Positions 34,670 to 43,005 of a stretch of DNA of 64,000 bases are shown here, piece by piece. This DNA comes from Acididesulfobacillus acetoxydans (GTDB lineage Bacteria > Bacillota > Desulfitobacteriia > Desulfitobacteriales > Desulfitobacteriaceae). The position numbers and the translations under genes were made by a program. The stretch lies in NCBI RefSeq assembly GCF_900016645.1, contig NZ_CDGJ01000027.1; one strand, 5' to 3'. A model generated the notes under the pieces. It did not search any database, was not told the DNA's origin, and worked only from the letters and a program-made list of their open reading frames with translations. Within the stretch, counting starts at the first letter, position 1; each line of letters starts with the position of its first letter.

Positions 34670-34750
34670 AGACCGAAGAAAGCCGGCAGAGACTGAAGAA
34701 AGCCGGCAGGGACTCAAAAAGAGCCGGCAGAGACTCAAAAAAGGCCGGAG
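34670..34750 (+). repeat. Four-unit ~20-bp tandem repeat
   Basis: Four imperfect units of 20-21 bp (first unit AGACCGAAGAAAGCCGGCAG) just upstream of the deaminase gene. They are open in the deaminase frame but lie before its ribosome site, so they are probably not translated. Confidence 0.85.
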
Positions 34751-34806
34751 TGCCGGTTAATCCGCTTGCAACGGTTTCGCAAGCCGGCGAAAAGGGGGTA
34801 GCGCAA

Positions 34807-36105
34807 GTGGCCAAGTTATTACTTCGGGGAATGGTCCTCCCCATGAGCGGAGCGGAAGATTTTTATCCGCAAGGAGAGGTCGCGGTGGATGGGGACCGGA
34901 TAGTTTCCGTGGGAGCGAAAGGTTCCGCGCCCCGGGGATTTGAGCCGGACAGACTTCTGGATCGCTCCAATGACGTCATTATGCCGGGGCTAATCAATAC
35001 GCACACTCACGCGGCTATGACGCTGCTGCGCGGTTATGCCGACGACCTGCCTCTGATGCCTTGGCTGGAAGACAAGGTTTGGCCCTTTGAGGCTAAACTC
35101 AGCGACGAAGACATTTATTGGGGCACGATGCTGGCTTTGACCGAAATGATCCGTTCCGGAACCACGACGATGTCGGATATGTATGCTTCGATGGATCGGG
35201 TGGCCGAGGCTGTTCTGAGCGCCGGAACGCGCGCGGCCCTGGCACGGGGGATGATCGGCAGCGCCGCCAACGGCCTGCAGGCTCTGCGGGAAAATATCGA
35301 ATTGTACCGCGCCTGTCACCGGGCCGGGGAAGGAAGGCTGCGGGTTATGTTCGGTCCCCACGCCCCTTACACCTGCCCGGGTGATTTCCTGCAAAGGGTC
35401 AAAAGCGAGGCGGAGAGCTTGGGGGCGGGAATTCACATTCATGTCGCCGAGACGGAAGCTGAAATTGAAACTATCCGGCAGGAGCACGGCCGGACGCCGG
35501 TGCAGTGGCTCAATGATCTGGGTTTATTCGACGGACCCGTGCTGGCGGCCCATTGCGTGCACCTGACTCCCGCGGATATGGAGATCCTGGCGGAAAAGCA
35601 GGTCTGTGTCGCCCACAATCCGGAGAGCAACATGAAGCTCAACAGTGGGACCGCGCCGGTACCTGAGCTGACAAGGCGCGGCGTGGTCGTCAGCTTGGGA
35701 ACTGACGGCGCGTCGAGCAACAACAACCTTGACCTCTTCGGAGAGATGCGCAGTGCGGCCCTGCAGCAGAAACTGAGAGTAGATTCCAGTGCACTGCCGG
35801 CTTATGAGGTCTTGGAGATGGCGACGGTCAAGGGGGCCCGGGCCCTGGGTTTCGAAGAGGTGGGAATGCTGGCGCCGGGTTTTAAGGCGGACTTGATTAC
35901 GGTTGATTTTGACCAACCGCACTTTTACCCGCGTTTCTCCATACCGGCCCACCTGGTCTATGCGGCCCATGCCGGGGACGTCAGAGACGTCATGGTCAAC
36001 GGCCGGATGATCATGGAGGAGCGCAGGCTGCTCAGCCTGGATGAAAAGAAAATTTGCGCCGAGGCGGAAAAACGTGCCAAGGGGATTGCCCGGGAGCTGC
36101 TGTGA
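34807..36105 (+). CDS. mtaD: 5-methylthioadenosine/S-adenosylhomocysteine (5'-deoxyadenosine) deaminase
   Basis: Zinc amidohydrolase of 432 residues that deaminates MTA, SAH or 5'-deoxyadenosine to the inosine form. Metal and catalytic residues are visible: HTHAAMT near 66, HIHVAETE near 200, AAHCVHLT near 250 and the Asp in LGTDGASSNNN near 300. GTG at 34807 follows GGGGG with a suitable gap, and homologues begin with this KLLLRG segment; the longer upstream frame is repeat sequence. With mtnA and the aldolase it forms a nucleoside by-product salvage cluster. Confidence 0.88.
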   Translation: MAKLLLRGMVLPMSGAEDFYPQGEVAVDGDRIVSVGAKGSAPRGFEPDRLLDRSNDVIMPGLINTHTHAAMTLLRGYADDLPLMPWLEDKVWPFEAKLSDEDIYWGTMLALTEMIRSGTTTMSDMYASMDRVAEAVLSAGTRAALARGMIGSAANGLQALRENIELYRACHRAGEGRLRVMFGPHAPYTCPGDFLQRVKSEAESLGAGIHIHVAETEAEIETIRQEHGRTPVQWLNDLGLFDGPVLAAHCVHLTPADMEILAEKQVCVAHNPESNMKLNSGTAPVPELTRRGVVVSLGTDGASSNNNLDLFGEMRSAALQQKLRVDSSALPAYEVLEMATVKGARALGFEEVGMLAPGFKADLITVDFDQPHFYPRFSIPAHLVYAAHAGDVRDVMVNGRMIMEERRLLSLDEKKICAEAEKRAKGIARELL

Positions 36106-36159
36106 GCGGGCGGGAGGGCAGAGTTAGGCAGATCCCGCCGCCCCACCCATAAGATCTGT

Positions 36160-36283
36160 ACTGCCTGCGTGCGCGGCGCTCCCCGACTCGGACGGTTCGC
36201 TTAGCGTGTGCAGCCTGGCAACTATTTTCGTGCTCTGTTGGTACAGTTTTGCGGCGGGTGGGGATCTACCCGTGAATAGTTAC
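36160..36283 (+). repeat. ~124-bp dispersed repeat, copy 1
   Basis: About 87% identical over its whole length to 42632-42756, in the same orientation; starts ACTGCCTGCGTGC and ends TGAATAGTTAC. No ORF. The right part holds GGGGATCTACCC, a short hairpin. It lies between mtaD and the ylxM promoter. Confidence 0.9.
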
Positions 36284-36323
36284 AGTCTTCGGGCTGGGCT
36301 GAGAGATGCCGAAGAAACTGGCC

Positions 36324-36353
36324 TTGACAAGGAAGTCGGTTTTGTCTTAAAAT
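36324..36353 (+). promoter_or_regulatory. Sigma-A promoter of ylxM-ffh
   Basis: TTGACA (36324-36329) and TAAAAT (36348-36353) with an 18-base spacer, 35 bp before the ylxM ATG. Confidence 0.75.
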
Positions 36354-36388
36354 AGACGTAAAGTATTATTGCTTTACACGAGGCGGAC

Positions 36389-36757
36389 ATGGAGAAGTTT
36401 GCTAAGATGGCTCTTTTGGCGGATTTTTACGGGCCGTTGCTGACGGAGAAGCAGCAGGCGATTTGGGACCTGTATTATGAGCAGGATCTATCGCTGGCTG
36501 AAATTGCCGAGAACGGGCATACAACCCGTCAGGCTGTGCACGACCTCATTAAACGCACCGAGAAGATTCTGGCGGACTATGAGGCTAAGCTCGGTCTGGT
36601 CGCCCGCTTTCTGGCAGAGCGGGAGAAAATGGCGGAAGTGGCAGGACTGCTGAACGCCTGGCGGCCCGAGGATTTCCGGGAGCCGGCGCTGTGGCTCCGT
36701 TATACCGAGATCAAGAGGAAAATCGAGGATGTCTTGCAGGGAGTCGGGATGCCCTAG
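36389..36757 (+). CDS. ylxM: YlxM family DNA-binding-like protein
   Basis: A 122-residue helical protein with a sigma-4-like helix-turn-helix (about 15-60: LTEKQQAIWDLYYEQDLSLAEIAE...TTRQAVHDLIKRTE). YlxM genes are found next to ffh and the protein is thought to act with the signal recognition particle; its exact role is unclear. The start is ATG 36389, 35 bp after the promoter. Confidence 0.9.
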   Translation: MEKFAKMALLADFYGPLLTEKQQAIWDLYYEQDLSLAEIAENGHTTRQAVHDLIKRTEKILADYEAKLGLVARFLAEREKMAEVAGLLNAWRPEDFREPALWLRYTEIKRKIEDVLQGVGMP

Positions 36758-36794
36758 GACTCTGAGCGGGGTATGAGGATACTGCGATTCCCGG

Positions 36795-36942
36795 CTCCTG
36801 ATTCTGAATGATGGTTTCTGAATCTCTCGTCATCGATTTCTGTTTTCTGATTTCCGCCTTCTGAACTTTGACCTCTGATTTCTGCTCTATAATCTTAATC
36901 TCTGACTTCTGACTTCCGACCTCCGACCTCCGACTTCTATTA
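36795..36942 (+). repeat. Degenerate CTTCTGATT-type repeat before ffh
   Basis: About 150 bp of pyrimidine-rich, imperfect short units (TTCTGATTTC, CTCTGACTTC, TTCCGACCTC and so on) fill the ylxM-ffh gap. A shorter similar stretch follows trmD at about 40670-40705. Confidence 0.75.
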
Positions 36943-36956
36943 AAGGTGGGGATGGC

Positions 36957-38303
36957 TTGTTCCAGGGCTTAAGCGAGAAACTTCAGGAGACTTTCAAAAA
37001 ATTGCGCGGCAAAGGCAAGCTGAATGAGGCCGACGTGACCGCGGCCATGCGGGAAGTACGGATGGCCCTGCTGGAGGCCGACGTTAACTTTAAGGTTGTT
37101 AAAGACTTCGTGGCTAAGGTGAAGGAACGGGCTGTAGGCGCCGAAGTGCTGGAATCCCTTTCGCCTGCCCAACAGGTCGTGAAGATAGTTCATGAGGAAT
37201 TGATCGCGCTCATGGGGGGGGCGGAAAGCAAAATTCAAATCTCCCCCAAGCCGCCGACGATCATTATGTTGGTGGGCCTGCAGGGCGCAGGTAAAACGAC
37301 TCATGCCGCCAAACTGGCTTCTCTGCTGAAGAAACAGGGTAAACATCCGCTCATGGTGGCTTGCGATATCTATCGCCCGGCGGCCGTCAAGCAGCTGGAG
37401 GTATTGGGAGAGCAGATTAAAGTTCCGGTCTTCGCCCAAGCCGGGCGCGCGGCCGCAGAAATAGCCCGGGCCGGGGCAGAGTCTGCCTTAAGGCAGGGCG
37501 CGGATGTTCTCATTATTGATACGGCGGGGCGGTTGCACATTAACGAGGAATTGATGGGCGAGTTACAGGAGATTAAAGCCCAAGTGCAGCCCCAGGAAAT
37601 TTTGCTCGTTGTGGATGCCATGACCGGGCAGGATGCCGTGAATGTCGCGGAAACGTTCCATGCCCGCCTGGGGCTGGACGGGGTCATATTGACGAAGTTG
37701 GACGGAGATACCCGGGGCGGTGCCGCTCTTTCCGTCAGGGCCGTGACGGGCTGCCCCATCAAATTTGCCGGGGTAGGGGAAAAGATCGAGGCCCTGGAGG
37801 CTTTTTATCCGGATCGGATGGCATCGCGGATTCTGGGGATGGGAGATGTCCTGACCCTGATCGAGAAAGCCCAGCAGGCTTTTGATGAGAAAAAAGCGGC
37901 GGAAATGCAGCAGAAGCTGCGCAAACAGGAATTCAGTTTAGAAGACTTTCTGGAACAGATGCAGCAATTGAAGAAAATGGGCCCCCTCGCTTCGATCATG
38001 GAGATGATACCGGGAATCGGCAAACAGCTGAAGGATGTTACGATCGATGAAAAGGACATGGCCCATGTCGAGGCCATCATCCGCTCCATGACACCCGACG
38101 AGCGGCGCAAGCCCTCGATCATTAAGGATTCCCGTAAACGGCGGATTGCCAAGGGGAGCGGCACGAGCATTCAGGAGGTCGGCCGCCTGCTCAAGCAGTT
38201 CGAGCAGATGCAAAAGATGATGAAACAGTTTGCGGGGGGCCTGCCGGGCGGCCTGGGCAAAGGGAAAAAAGGAAAAAGAGCGGGACTGCCGTTTGTCCGC
38301 TGA
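36957..38303 (+). CDS. ffh: Signal recognition particle protein Ffh
   Basis: SRP54 GTPase that binds 4.5S/scRNA and signal peptides. The 448-residue protein has the N domain, GLQGAGKTTHAAKLA near 107, DTAGR near 190, TKLDGDTRGGAALS near 247, and the methionine-rich M domain (about 300-430, MEQ...QMQKMMKQF). Start is TTG with AAGGTGGGG upstream. rpsP follows. Confidence 0.97.
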   Translation: MFQGLSEKLQETFKKLRGKGKLNEADVTAAMREVRMALLEADVNFKVVKDFVAKVKERAVGAEVLESLSPAQQVVKIVHEELIALMGGAESKIQISPKPPTIIMLVGLQGAGKTTHAAKLASLLKKQGKHPLMVACDIYRPAAVKQLEVLGEQIKVPVFAQAGRAAAEIARAGAESALRQGADVLIIDTAGRLHINEELMGELQEIKAQVQPQEILLVVDAMTGQDAVNVAETFHARLGLDGVILTKLDGDTRGGAALSVRAVTGCPIKFAGVGEKIEALEAFYPDRMASRILGMGDVLTLIEKAQQAFDEKKAAEMQQKLRKQEFSLEDFLEQMQQLKKMGPLASIMEMIPGIGKQLKDVTIDEKDMAHVEAIIRSMTPDERRKPSIIKDSRKRRIAKGSGTSIQEVGRLLKQFEQMQKMMKQFAGGLPGGLGKGKKGKRAGLPFVR

Positions 38304-38408
38304 CAGTCTGCCGGCTGGGGTGGGAGCCCAGAGAGCGTAGCGGGGACTTCGGACCGGCTTGCGGGGCGTGCCCGGGCCGGTTCCGAGCGCCTGCGGTCCA
38401 ACCGGAGC

Positions 38409-38459
38409 AAAGACAGGTATCCTGATGATGTCCCACTGGGGTAAAGACAGGTATCCTGA
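38409..38459 (+). repeat. 17-bp direct repeat before rpsP
   Basis: AAAGACAGGTATCCTGA occurs at 38409-38425 and 38443-38459 (period 34 bp), ending at the rpsP ribosome site. Confidence 0.85.
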
Positions 38460-38476
38460 CAAGGAGGTGAAAAGCA

Positions 38477-38740
38477 GTGGCAACGAAAATCCGTCTGCGC
38501 CGTATGGGCGCCAAAAAGCAGCCTTTCTACCGGTTGGTGGTGGCTGATTCCGACTCGGCCAGAGATGGCCGCTTCATAGAAGAAATCGGTTACTATGACC
38601 CGACAAAACGTCCCGAAGTCCTGAAAATTGACGAGGAAAAAGTCCTTAAATGGCTGACCACCGGGGCTCAGCCTTCGGACACGGTCAGGTCCCTTTTGCG
38701 CAAAGCGGGGGTGTTGAGCAAATTCGCCTCTAAGAAGTAA
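38477..38740 (+). CDS. rpsP: 30S ribosomal protein S16
   Basis: Early-assembly small-subunit protein, 87 residues, starting ATKIRLRRMGAKKQPFYRLV after the initiator, with FIEEIGYYDP in the middle. GTG start preceded by AAGGAGGTG. It begins the conserved rpsP-khpA-rimM-trmD-rplS run. Confidence 0.97.
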   Translation: MATKIRLRRMGAKKQPFYRLVVADSDSARDGRFIEEIGYYDPTKRPEVLKIDEEKVLKWLTTGAQPSDTVRSLLRKAGVLSKFASKK

Positions 38741-38759
38741 AGGGGTTTCGAAACGGGAG

Positions 38760-38999
38760 ATGGTTCTGTTGAAGGAACTGGTCGAACTACTTGCCAAGTC
38801 CCTGGTGGATCAGCGTGACCGGGTGTCTGTGGTTCAGACGGAAACGGATAAGATGGTGAATATCCAACTCACTGTTGCCCCGGAGGATATGGGTAAAGTG
38901 ATCGGCAAACAGGGCAAGATCGCGAACGCGATCAGGACTTTGGTCAAGGCGGCGGCCGTCAAGGACGGGCGTCGGGTGCATGTCGACATAGACCAGTGA
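38760..38999 (+). CDS. khpA: KH-domain RNA-binding protein KhpA (YlqC)
   Basis: A 79-residue single KH domain with the nucleic-acid loop GKVIGKQGK near 43-51. It dimerises and binds RNA with KhpB in other Firmicutes, where it affects cell division and envelope growth. Start ATG 38760 or TTG 38769; GGGAGA is close to the ATG. A 294-bp gap without a supported gene follows before rimM. Confidence 0.93.
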   Translation: MVLLKELVELLAKSLVDQRDRVSVVQTETDKMVNIQLTVAPEDMGKVIGKQGKIANAIRTLVKAAAVKDGRRVHVDIDQ

Positions 39000-39293
39000 T
39001 GTGGCACTCCGCAACGGCGAAAGTCGTGCAGCTTCTTTTCTTCGGGCTGCCCGTGGGTGAGCGGTACCGGCACTATCCGCGGTTTGGCCGCTGCTTCCAG
39101 TGTAGCGCAGTTCCCGACCATCCTTTGGGAAGTATTTCCTCAAGTTTTCGGGCTGAAGCCCAAGGACAAACCCGCCTTTTCCCGATGAGTAAAACTATGG
39201 GGTTTACGGCGGGTTACGGTTCTGTCAGGGATCCTGTCTGAGTGAGGTCAGGGCCGTGCCGCCGGTACGGCGGGGAAGAAAAGGAGCCGGATC

Positions 39294-39794
39294 ATGAATG
39301 AAGTGCTGATCGGAGAAGTGTTGCGCCCACACGGTTTACAGGGGGAAGTCAAAGTATATCCTATCACCCGGGACCCCGGGCGTTTCACCAAGCTGAAGGA
39401 AGTTATCCTGATGAAAGGGGCGGCGAGGCTCTATCTGACACTCCGGAGTGTGCGCGTTTTGCCGGATTTTGTCTATCTGGCTTTTGACGGGGTAGAGAGT
39501 GCGGAGGAAGCCGAAAAACTGAGGGGCTGGCAAATCGGTATTGACCGGTCGGAGGTGCCGCCTTTGCAAGAAGGCTGGTACTATTTCGAATTGGAAGGCA
39601 TGAAGGTATACCAGCGAGGGGTATGTCTGGGCACCCTGGTGCAGGTCCTGGCGACCGGGGCGAATGACGTCTATGTGGTGAAAGGGGAGCGGGGGGAATT
39701 TTGTGTTCCGGCACTGAAAAGCGTGGTCAGGAATGTGGATGTGGCCGGACGGAGAATGGACGTCGAACTTCCGCCGGGCCTCCTGGAGGATTAA
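39294..39794 (+). CDS. rimM: Ribosome maturation factor RimM
   Basis: Assists 30S head assembly around S19. The 166-residue protein has the N-terminal RimM barrel (VLIGEVLRPHGLQGEVKVYP) and a C-terminal PRC barrel (from about 95, GWYYFELEGMKV). AAGGAGCC precedes the ATG; trmD starts three bases after the stop. Confidence 0.95.
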   Translation: MNEVLIGEVLRPHGLQGEVKVYPITRDPGRFTKLKEVILMKGAARLYLTLRSVRVLPDFVYLAFDGVESAEEAEKLRGWQIGIDRSEVPPLQEGWYYFELEGMKVYQRGVCLGTLVQVLATGANDVYVVKGERGEFCVPALKSVVRNVDVAGRRMDVELPPGLLED

Positions 39795-39797
39795 GAC

Positions 39798-40649
39798 ATG
39801 CGCTTTGTCGTGTTCACTTTGTTTCCCGAGATGTTGGCCCCTTTGCGCGAGAGTATTTTGCAAAGGGCACAAGAGGCGGGGTTAATTGAAATCAGGCTCG
39901 TAAACTTTCGGGATTATGCCCTGAGCAAACATAAGAACGTCGATGATGAGCCTTACGGCGGCGGGGCCGGCATGCTGCTGAAACCGGAGCCGCTTTTTGC
40001 GGCGGTACGGGCTTTGCCGGAATCTCCGGGAGCGTCCGGGCGGCGGATCGTTCTTCTGTCACCCCAGGGAAGAGTGTTCTCGCAGAGAGTTGCCGTCGAA
40101 TTGAGCTGTTATGAAGAACTGGTTTTCCTCTGCGGGCACTATGAAGGATTTGATGAACGGATTCGGGCGCTCGCCGACGAAGAGGTGTCTTTGGGGGATT
40201 TCGTTTTAACCGGAGGCGAATTGGCGGCCGCCGCCATGATCGATGCCATCGCCCGTCTTGTCCCCGGGGTTCTCGGGCAGAGCGCCTCTCTTCAGGAGGA
40301 ATCGTATGCGGCTGGAGTCTTGGAGTATCCGCAGTATACCCGGCCGGAAGATTTTGGAGGGAGACAAGTGCCGGAGGTCCTGCTGTCCGGTCACCATGCC
40401 CGAATTGCGCGTTGGCGCCGTAAGGAAAGCTTGCGCCGGACGTTCCTGCGGCGTCCGGACCTGTGGGAACGTCTCGTTTTTACGGCGGAGGACTACTCCG
40501 TTTTGGAGGAACTGGCCGGGGAAATTCCCGCGCTGGGTGAGTGGCGCGACAGGTGGCGGGATTTGGCGCCGCGGCCGAAAACAAGGAAGAAGAAAAACTC
40601 AAGTGGTGGCAGAGGAGAACCTGGGCGAACGTCGGGGCACTGGCCGTAA
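39798..40649 (+). CDS. trmD: tRNA (guanine37-N1)-methyltransferase TrmD
   Basis: SPOUT-fold enzyme that makes m1G37 in tRNA and prevents frameshifts. The 283-residue protein starts FVVFTLFPEM, and has DDEPYGGGAGM near 50, CGHYEGFDERI near 113 and SLGDFVLTGGE near 130, forming the trefoil knot. The C-terminal 30 or so residues are a basic, serine-rich extension beyond the usual end. Confidence 0.96.
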   Translation: MRFVVFTLFPEMLAPLRESILQRAQEAGLIEIRLVNFRDYALSKHKNVDDEPYGGGAGMLLKPEPLFAAVRALPESPGASGRRIVLLSPQGRVFSQRVAVELSCYEELVFLCGHYEGFDERIRALADEEVSLGDFVLTGGELAAAAMIDAIARLVPGVLGQSASLQEESYAAGVLEYPQYTRPEDFGGRQVPEVLLSGHHARIARWRRKESLRRTFLRRPDLWERLVFTAEDYSVLEELAGEIPALGEWRDRWRDLAPRPKTRKKKNSSGGRGEPGRTSGHWP

Positions 40650-41107
40650 CAGCGCCGCCCGGCAGGCCGACTTGAGACTTCTGATTTGTGACTTTCGACT
40701 TTCGAGTAAGAGAAAAGCTAATCCGGAAGGCAAATTCCTTACCTGGGGAAGGAAAAGGGATGATCCGAAAGGTAAAGCGGCTTGCTTTATTCAATAGGTG
40801 ACCCCGTTTAGCCGGAGTGCGGACAAACCGGTAGGTCGCATCTAACAGATCGCGAAAGGTAAAGCCAAAAGGCTTTCGTTTGACGGTCAACGGGGGCCGG
40901 AAACCCTGACGGTTTTCCCGTCAGCTGTGTCCGGCGTCCGACAAGCGCCGACTGATCGTCCGGGTGGGACTCCCGGGACCAAGGCCTCCCTGTCGCAATG
41001 CCTGCTCCCCAGAGTGGGCAAATCAAATCCAAAAGGAGCGAAAACCTGGTCATGGGGGTGGCCGGCTATACTGGTTAAAACAGTTAGCTTTTTTGAACCA
41101 GGATTTT
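40650..41107 (+). other. Spacer between trmD and the RNA methyltransferase gene
   Basis: 458 bp. It contains a short CTTCTGATT-type repeat (about 40670-40705), AAAGGTAAAGC near-repeats, a weak terminator-like AAAGCC-AAAA-GGCTTT hairpin (40861-40876) and a CTGACGG-TTTTC-CCGTCAG hairpin (40906-40924). No gene is supported. Confidence 0.5.
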
Positions 41108-41665
41108 GTGGGGGAACTCTATTTGGCCCTGGTGCACGCTCCGGTTTACAATAAAAATGGGGCTATTGTGGCGACTTCGATCACTAATCTCGACCTGCAT
41201 GACATTGCCAGGGCGGCGGCGACCTTCGGCGTAAAGCGTTACTATGTCGTCCATCCGGCCGAAGCGCAGCAAGCTCTGGCTCGCCGGATCATGGGTTTTT
41301 GGCAGGAAGGATTTGGCGCCGAATACAATCCCGACCGCCGGGAGGCATTCACCAGGGTCAGGCTGGTGGCGAATCTGGACGAGGCCGCGGCGGAAATTCG
41401 GGAGAGTGAAGGGCAGGCTCCGCTGCTGGTGGCAACGGATGCCGGGCGGTACCCGAACACGGTCGCTTATCCGGACCTGCGCCGGCGCTTAGAGGAGGAA
41501 GACAGGCCCTTCCTGCTCCTTTTCGGTACCGGTTGGGGGCTCTTGCCGCGGGATGTAGCCAACGCGGATTTAGTCCTGGCGCCGGTGTTCGGTCCGGACG
41601 AATACAATCATTTGTCGGTCCGCTCCGCCGCGGCCATCATCCTGGACCGCCTGCGGGGTCACTGA
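41108..41665 (+). CDS. SPOUT-type RNA methyltransferase
   Basis: A 185-residue protein of the small SPOUT family often found between trmD and rplS in Firmicutes and Thermotogae; target RNA unknown. It begins ELYLALVHAPVYNKNG, has ATSITNLDLHDIARAAATFGV, and the knot region FLLLFGTGWGLLP and NHLSVRSAAAIILDRL near the end. Start read as GTG 41108 with CCAGGA upstream; a TTG 15 bp earlier is possible. It is separated from trmD by a long spacer. Confidence 0.85.
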   Translation: MGELYLALVHAPVYNKNGAIVATSITNLDLHDIARAAATFGVKRYYVVHPAEAQQALARRIMGFWQEGFGAEYNPDRREAFTRVRLVANLDEAAAEIRESEGQAPLLVATDAGRYPNTVAYPDLRRRLEEEDRPFLLLFGTGWGLLPRDVANADLVLAPVFGPDEYNHLSVRSAAAIILDRLRGH

Positions 41666-41712
41666 GACGGCCGTTCAAACAGTCCCAAGGGTCCGGTGGG
41701 TCAAGTCAGCAG

Positions 41713-41741
41713 TTGCGCAGCCCAAGAGGGTATGATAAAAT
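41713..41741 (+). promoter_or_regulatory. Likely rplS promoter
   Basis: TTGCGC and TAAAAT with a 17-base spacer, leaving a leader of about 130 nt before rplS. Confidence 0.5.
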
Positions 41742-41828
41742 ACATAGGCACAATAAAATGCCATTAGCATGGTAAAGTCCATGGTGAAGCCGATTGAAGC
41801 CCATGGGTGTGATGACGGATGGTCCGCT

Positions 41829-41875
41829 GGCAGTGACACTGCCATGAACATCTAGGCAAGGAAGGGGGGAATTCG
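41829..41875 (+). promoter_or_regulatory. Hairpin in the rplS leader
   Basis: GGCAGT-GAC-ACTGCC hairpin followed by ATGAACATCTAG and the ribosome site. It may belong to the L19 leader type known in Firmicutes; this was not verified. Confidence 0.35.
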
Positions 41876-41876
41876 A

Positions 41877-42218
41877 ATGGATTACATTCGCATGATTGAA
41901 GAAGAACAGATGAAAAAGGATCTTCCTTCCTTTCGTCCCGGCGACACCGTGAAAGTGCATGTACGCGTGGTGGAAGGTACCCGGGAACGCATTCAGATTT
42001 TTGAAGGTGTCGTGATCAAAATAAAGGGTGGCGGGTTAAGAGAAACGTTTACCGTGCGGCGCGTCACTTACGGCGTCGGGGTGGAGCGAACTTTCCCGCT
42101 TCATTCGCCGAGGATTGATAAGATCGAAGTGGCCAGGCGCGGGATAGTGCGCAGGGCTAAACTCTATTATCTGCGCGGTTTATCGGGCAAAGCGGCCCGG
42201 ATTCGAGGGCGCCGCTAA
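41877..42218 (+). CDS. rplS: 50S ribosomal protein L19
   Basis: Large-subunit protein at the 30S-50S interface, 113 residues, with FRPGDTVKVHVRVVEGTRER and the C-terminal RRAKLYYLRGLSGKAARI. AAGGGGGG precedes the ATG. It has its own likely promoter and is followed by a strong terminator. Confidence 0.97.
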   Translation: MDYIRMIEEEQMKKDLPSFRPGDTVKVHVRVVEGTRERIQIFEGVVIKIKGGGLRETFTVRRVTYGVGVERTFPLHSPRIDKIEVARRGIVRRAKLYYLRGLSGKAARIRGRR

Positions 42219-42306
42219 GTTTAAGAGTGCAAAAGAACCCGGAGGAAAGCCCAATCCTCTGGCTTCTGTCAGGGGCAGCTGAAACCCTGTATCGTGATGT
42301 GTGAAG

Positions 42307-42341
42307 AAAGGGCCGGAGAGCAACCGGCTCTTTCTTTTGTT
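42307..42341 (+). terminator. Rho-independent terminator after rplS
   Basis: AAAGGGCCGG/CCGGCTCTTT stem with a seven-base loop, then CTTTTGTT. Confidence 0.85.
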
Positions 42342-42579
42342 GGCCCGAAAGTCCCTGCCCTTCCGGTCCTTGTGGCCATAACGTACTTTGTCGCCGCCGC
42401 ATTTTCATCGATGGGGTCTTCGTCCGACTGAGTGACTGGGGAGGACCACGAAAACCCTTGGCAGCTTTGCTGATTTGGCCGTCGCAGAGTGTGCACTTCA
42501 GATGAGGGATCTCTTTTGCGTACGGTAAAACGGGCAAGCGAAGGATGCGATGTGACTATTCAGGGTATCAGGCGCATTG

Positions 42580-42609
42580 GCGTGAGTCCGCGCTGTGGCG
42601 GACTCACGC
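42580..42609. repeat. Perfect hairpin palindrome
   Basis: GCGTGAGTCCGC / GCGGACTCACGC arms of 12 bp with a six-base loop. No T-run follows, so it is not a normal terminator. Confidence 0.8.
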
Positions 42610-42631
42610 TGTTGGCGCGGCTTAACGCTGC

Positions 42632-42756
42632 ACTGCCTGCGTGCCCGGCGCTCCCCTACTCTGACGGTTCGCTTAGCCTGTACAGGCTGCCAACTGTTTT
42701 CGTGCTCCGTCGATGACACTTTTGCGGCAGGTAGGGATCTACCCCTGAATAGTTAC
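42632..42756 (+). repeat. ~124-bp dispersed repeat, copy 2
   Basis: Matches 36160-36283 with 15 substitutions and one inserted base. It shares GACGGTTCGCTTAGC, TTTTGCGGC and GGGATCTACCC blocks and the TGAATAGTTAC end. Confidence 0.9.
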
Positions 42757-43005
42757 GATGCGGTCGTCAGGGTAGTCAGGCTCTTTAGGGGTATCCCTTT
42801 AGCGTACGGGAAGGAAGTGTTATACTAAAGGAGTGATACCGGAGGAGTAATTAGGAGGGCGATACCAGAGGGGTGCCGTTCAAGTGTCATACCGGGAGTG
42901 CCCTGGGGAAAATGACAACCTGGGAGCGCGGGCCTCTTGTATGCTTCCTCTTGCCCTTGCCCATACTAAAGCCGGAGAAGAAAGGGCAAGAGAGGAGCAT
43001 CGTGC

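Larger units (their letters stand above)
42342..43005 (+). other. 664-bp gene-free spacer before lepB
   Basis: It holds a perfect 12-bp-arm palindrome (42580-42609), the second copy of the 124-bp repeat (42632-42756), and TATACT at 42821 that may be a weak lepB -10. Open frames across it have no recognisable protein features. Confidence 0.6.

Noticed and set aside
36290..36325. Thiamine-pyrophosphate riboswitch, because of GGGCTGAGAGATGCCGAAGAA
   Set aside because: Only the CTGAGA-like part fits; the ACCTGA and closing GGGA elements are missing, and the consensus promoter starts right behind it, so it would not be in the leader.
38996..39241. Possible 81-codon gene between khpA and rimM
   Set aside because: Begins inside the khpA stop without a ribosome site; composition is not protein-like, and no conserved gene of this type lies here.
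42157..42537. Minus-strand frame of about 126 codons overlapping rplS end and terminator
   Set aside because: It crosses the rplS terminator and coding end, has no ribosome site and no recognisable domain; the CTLC pair alone is not evidence.
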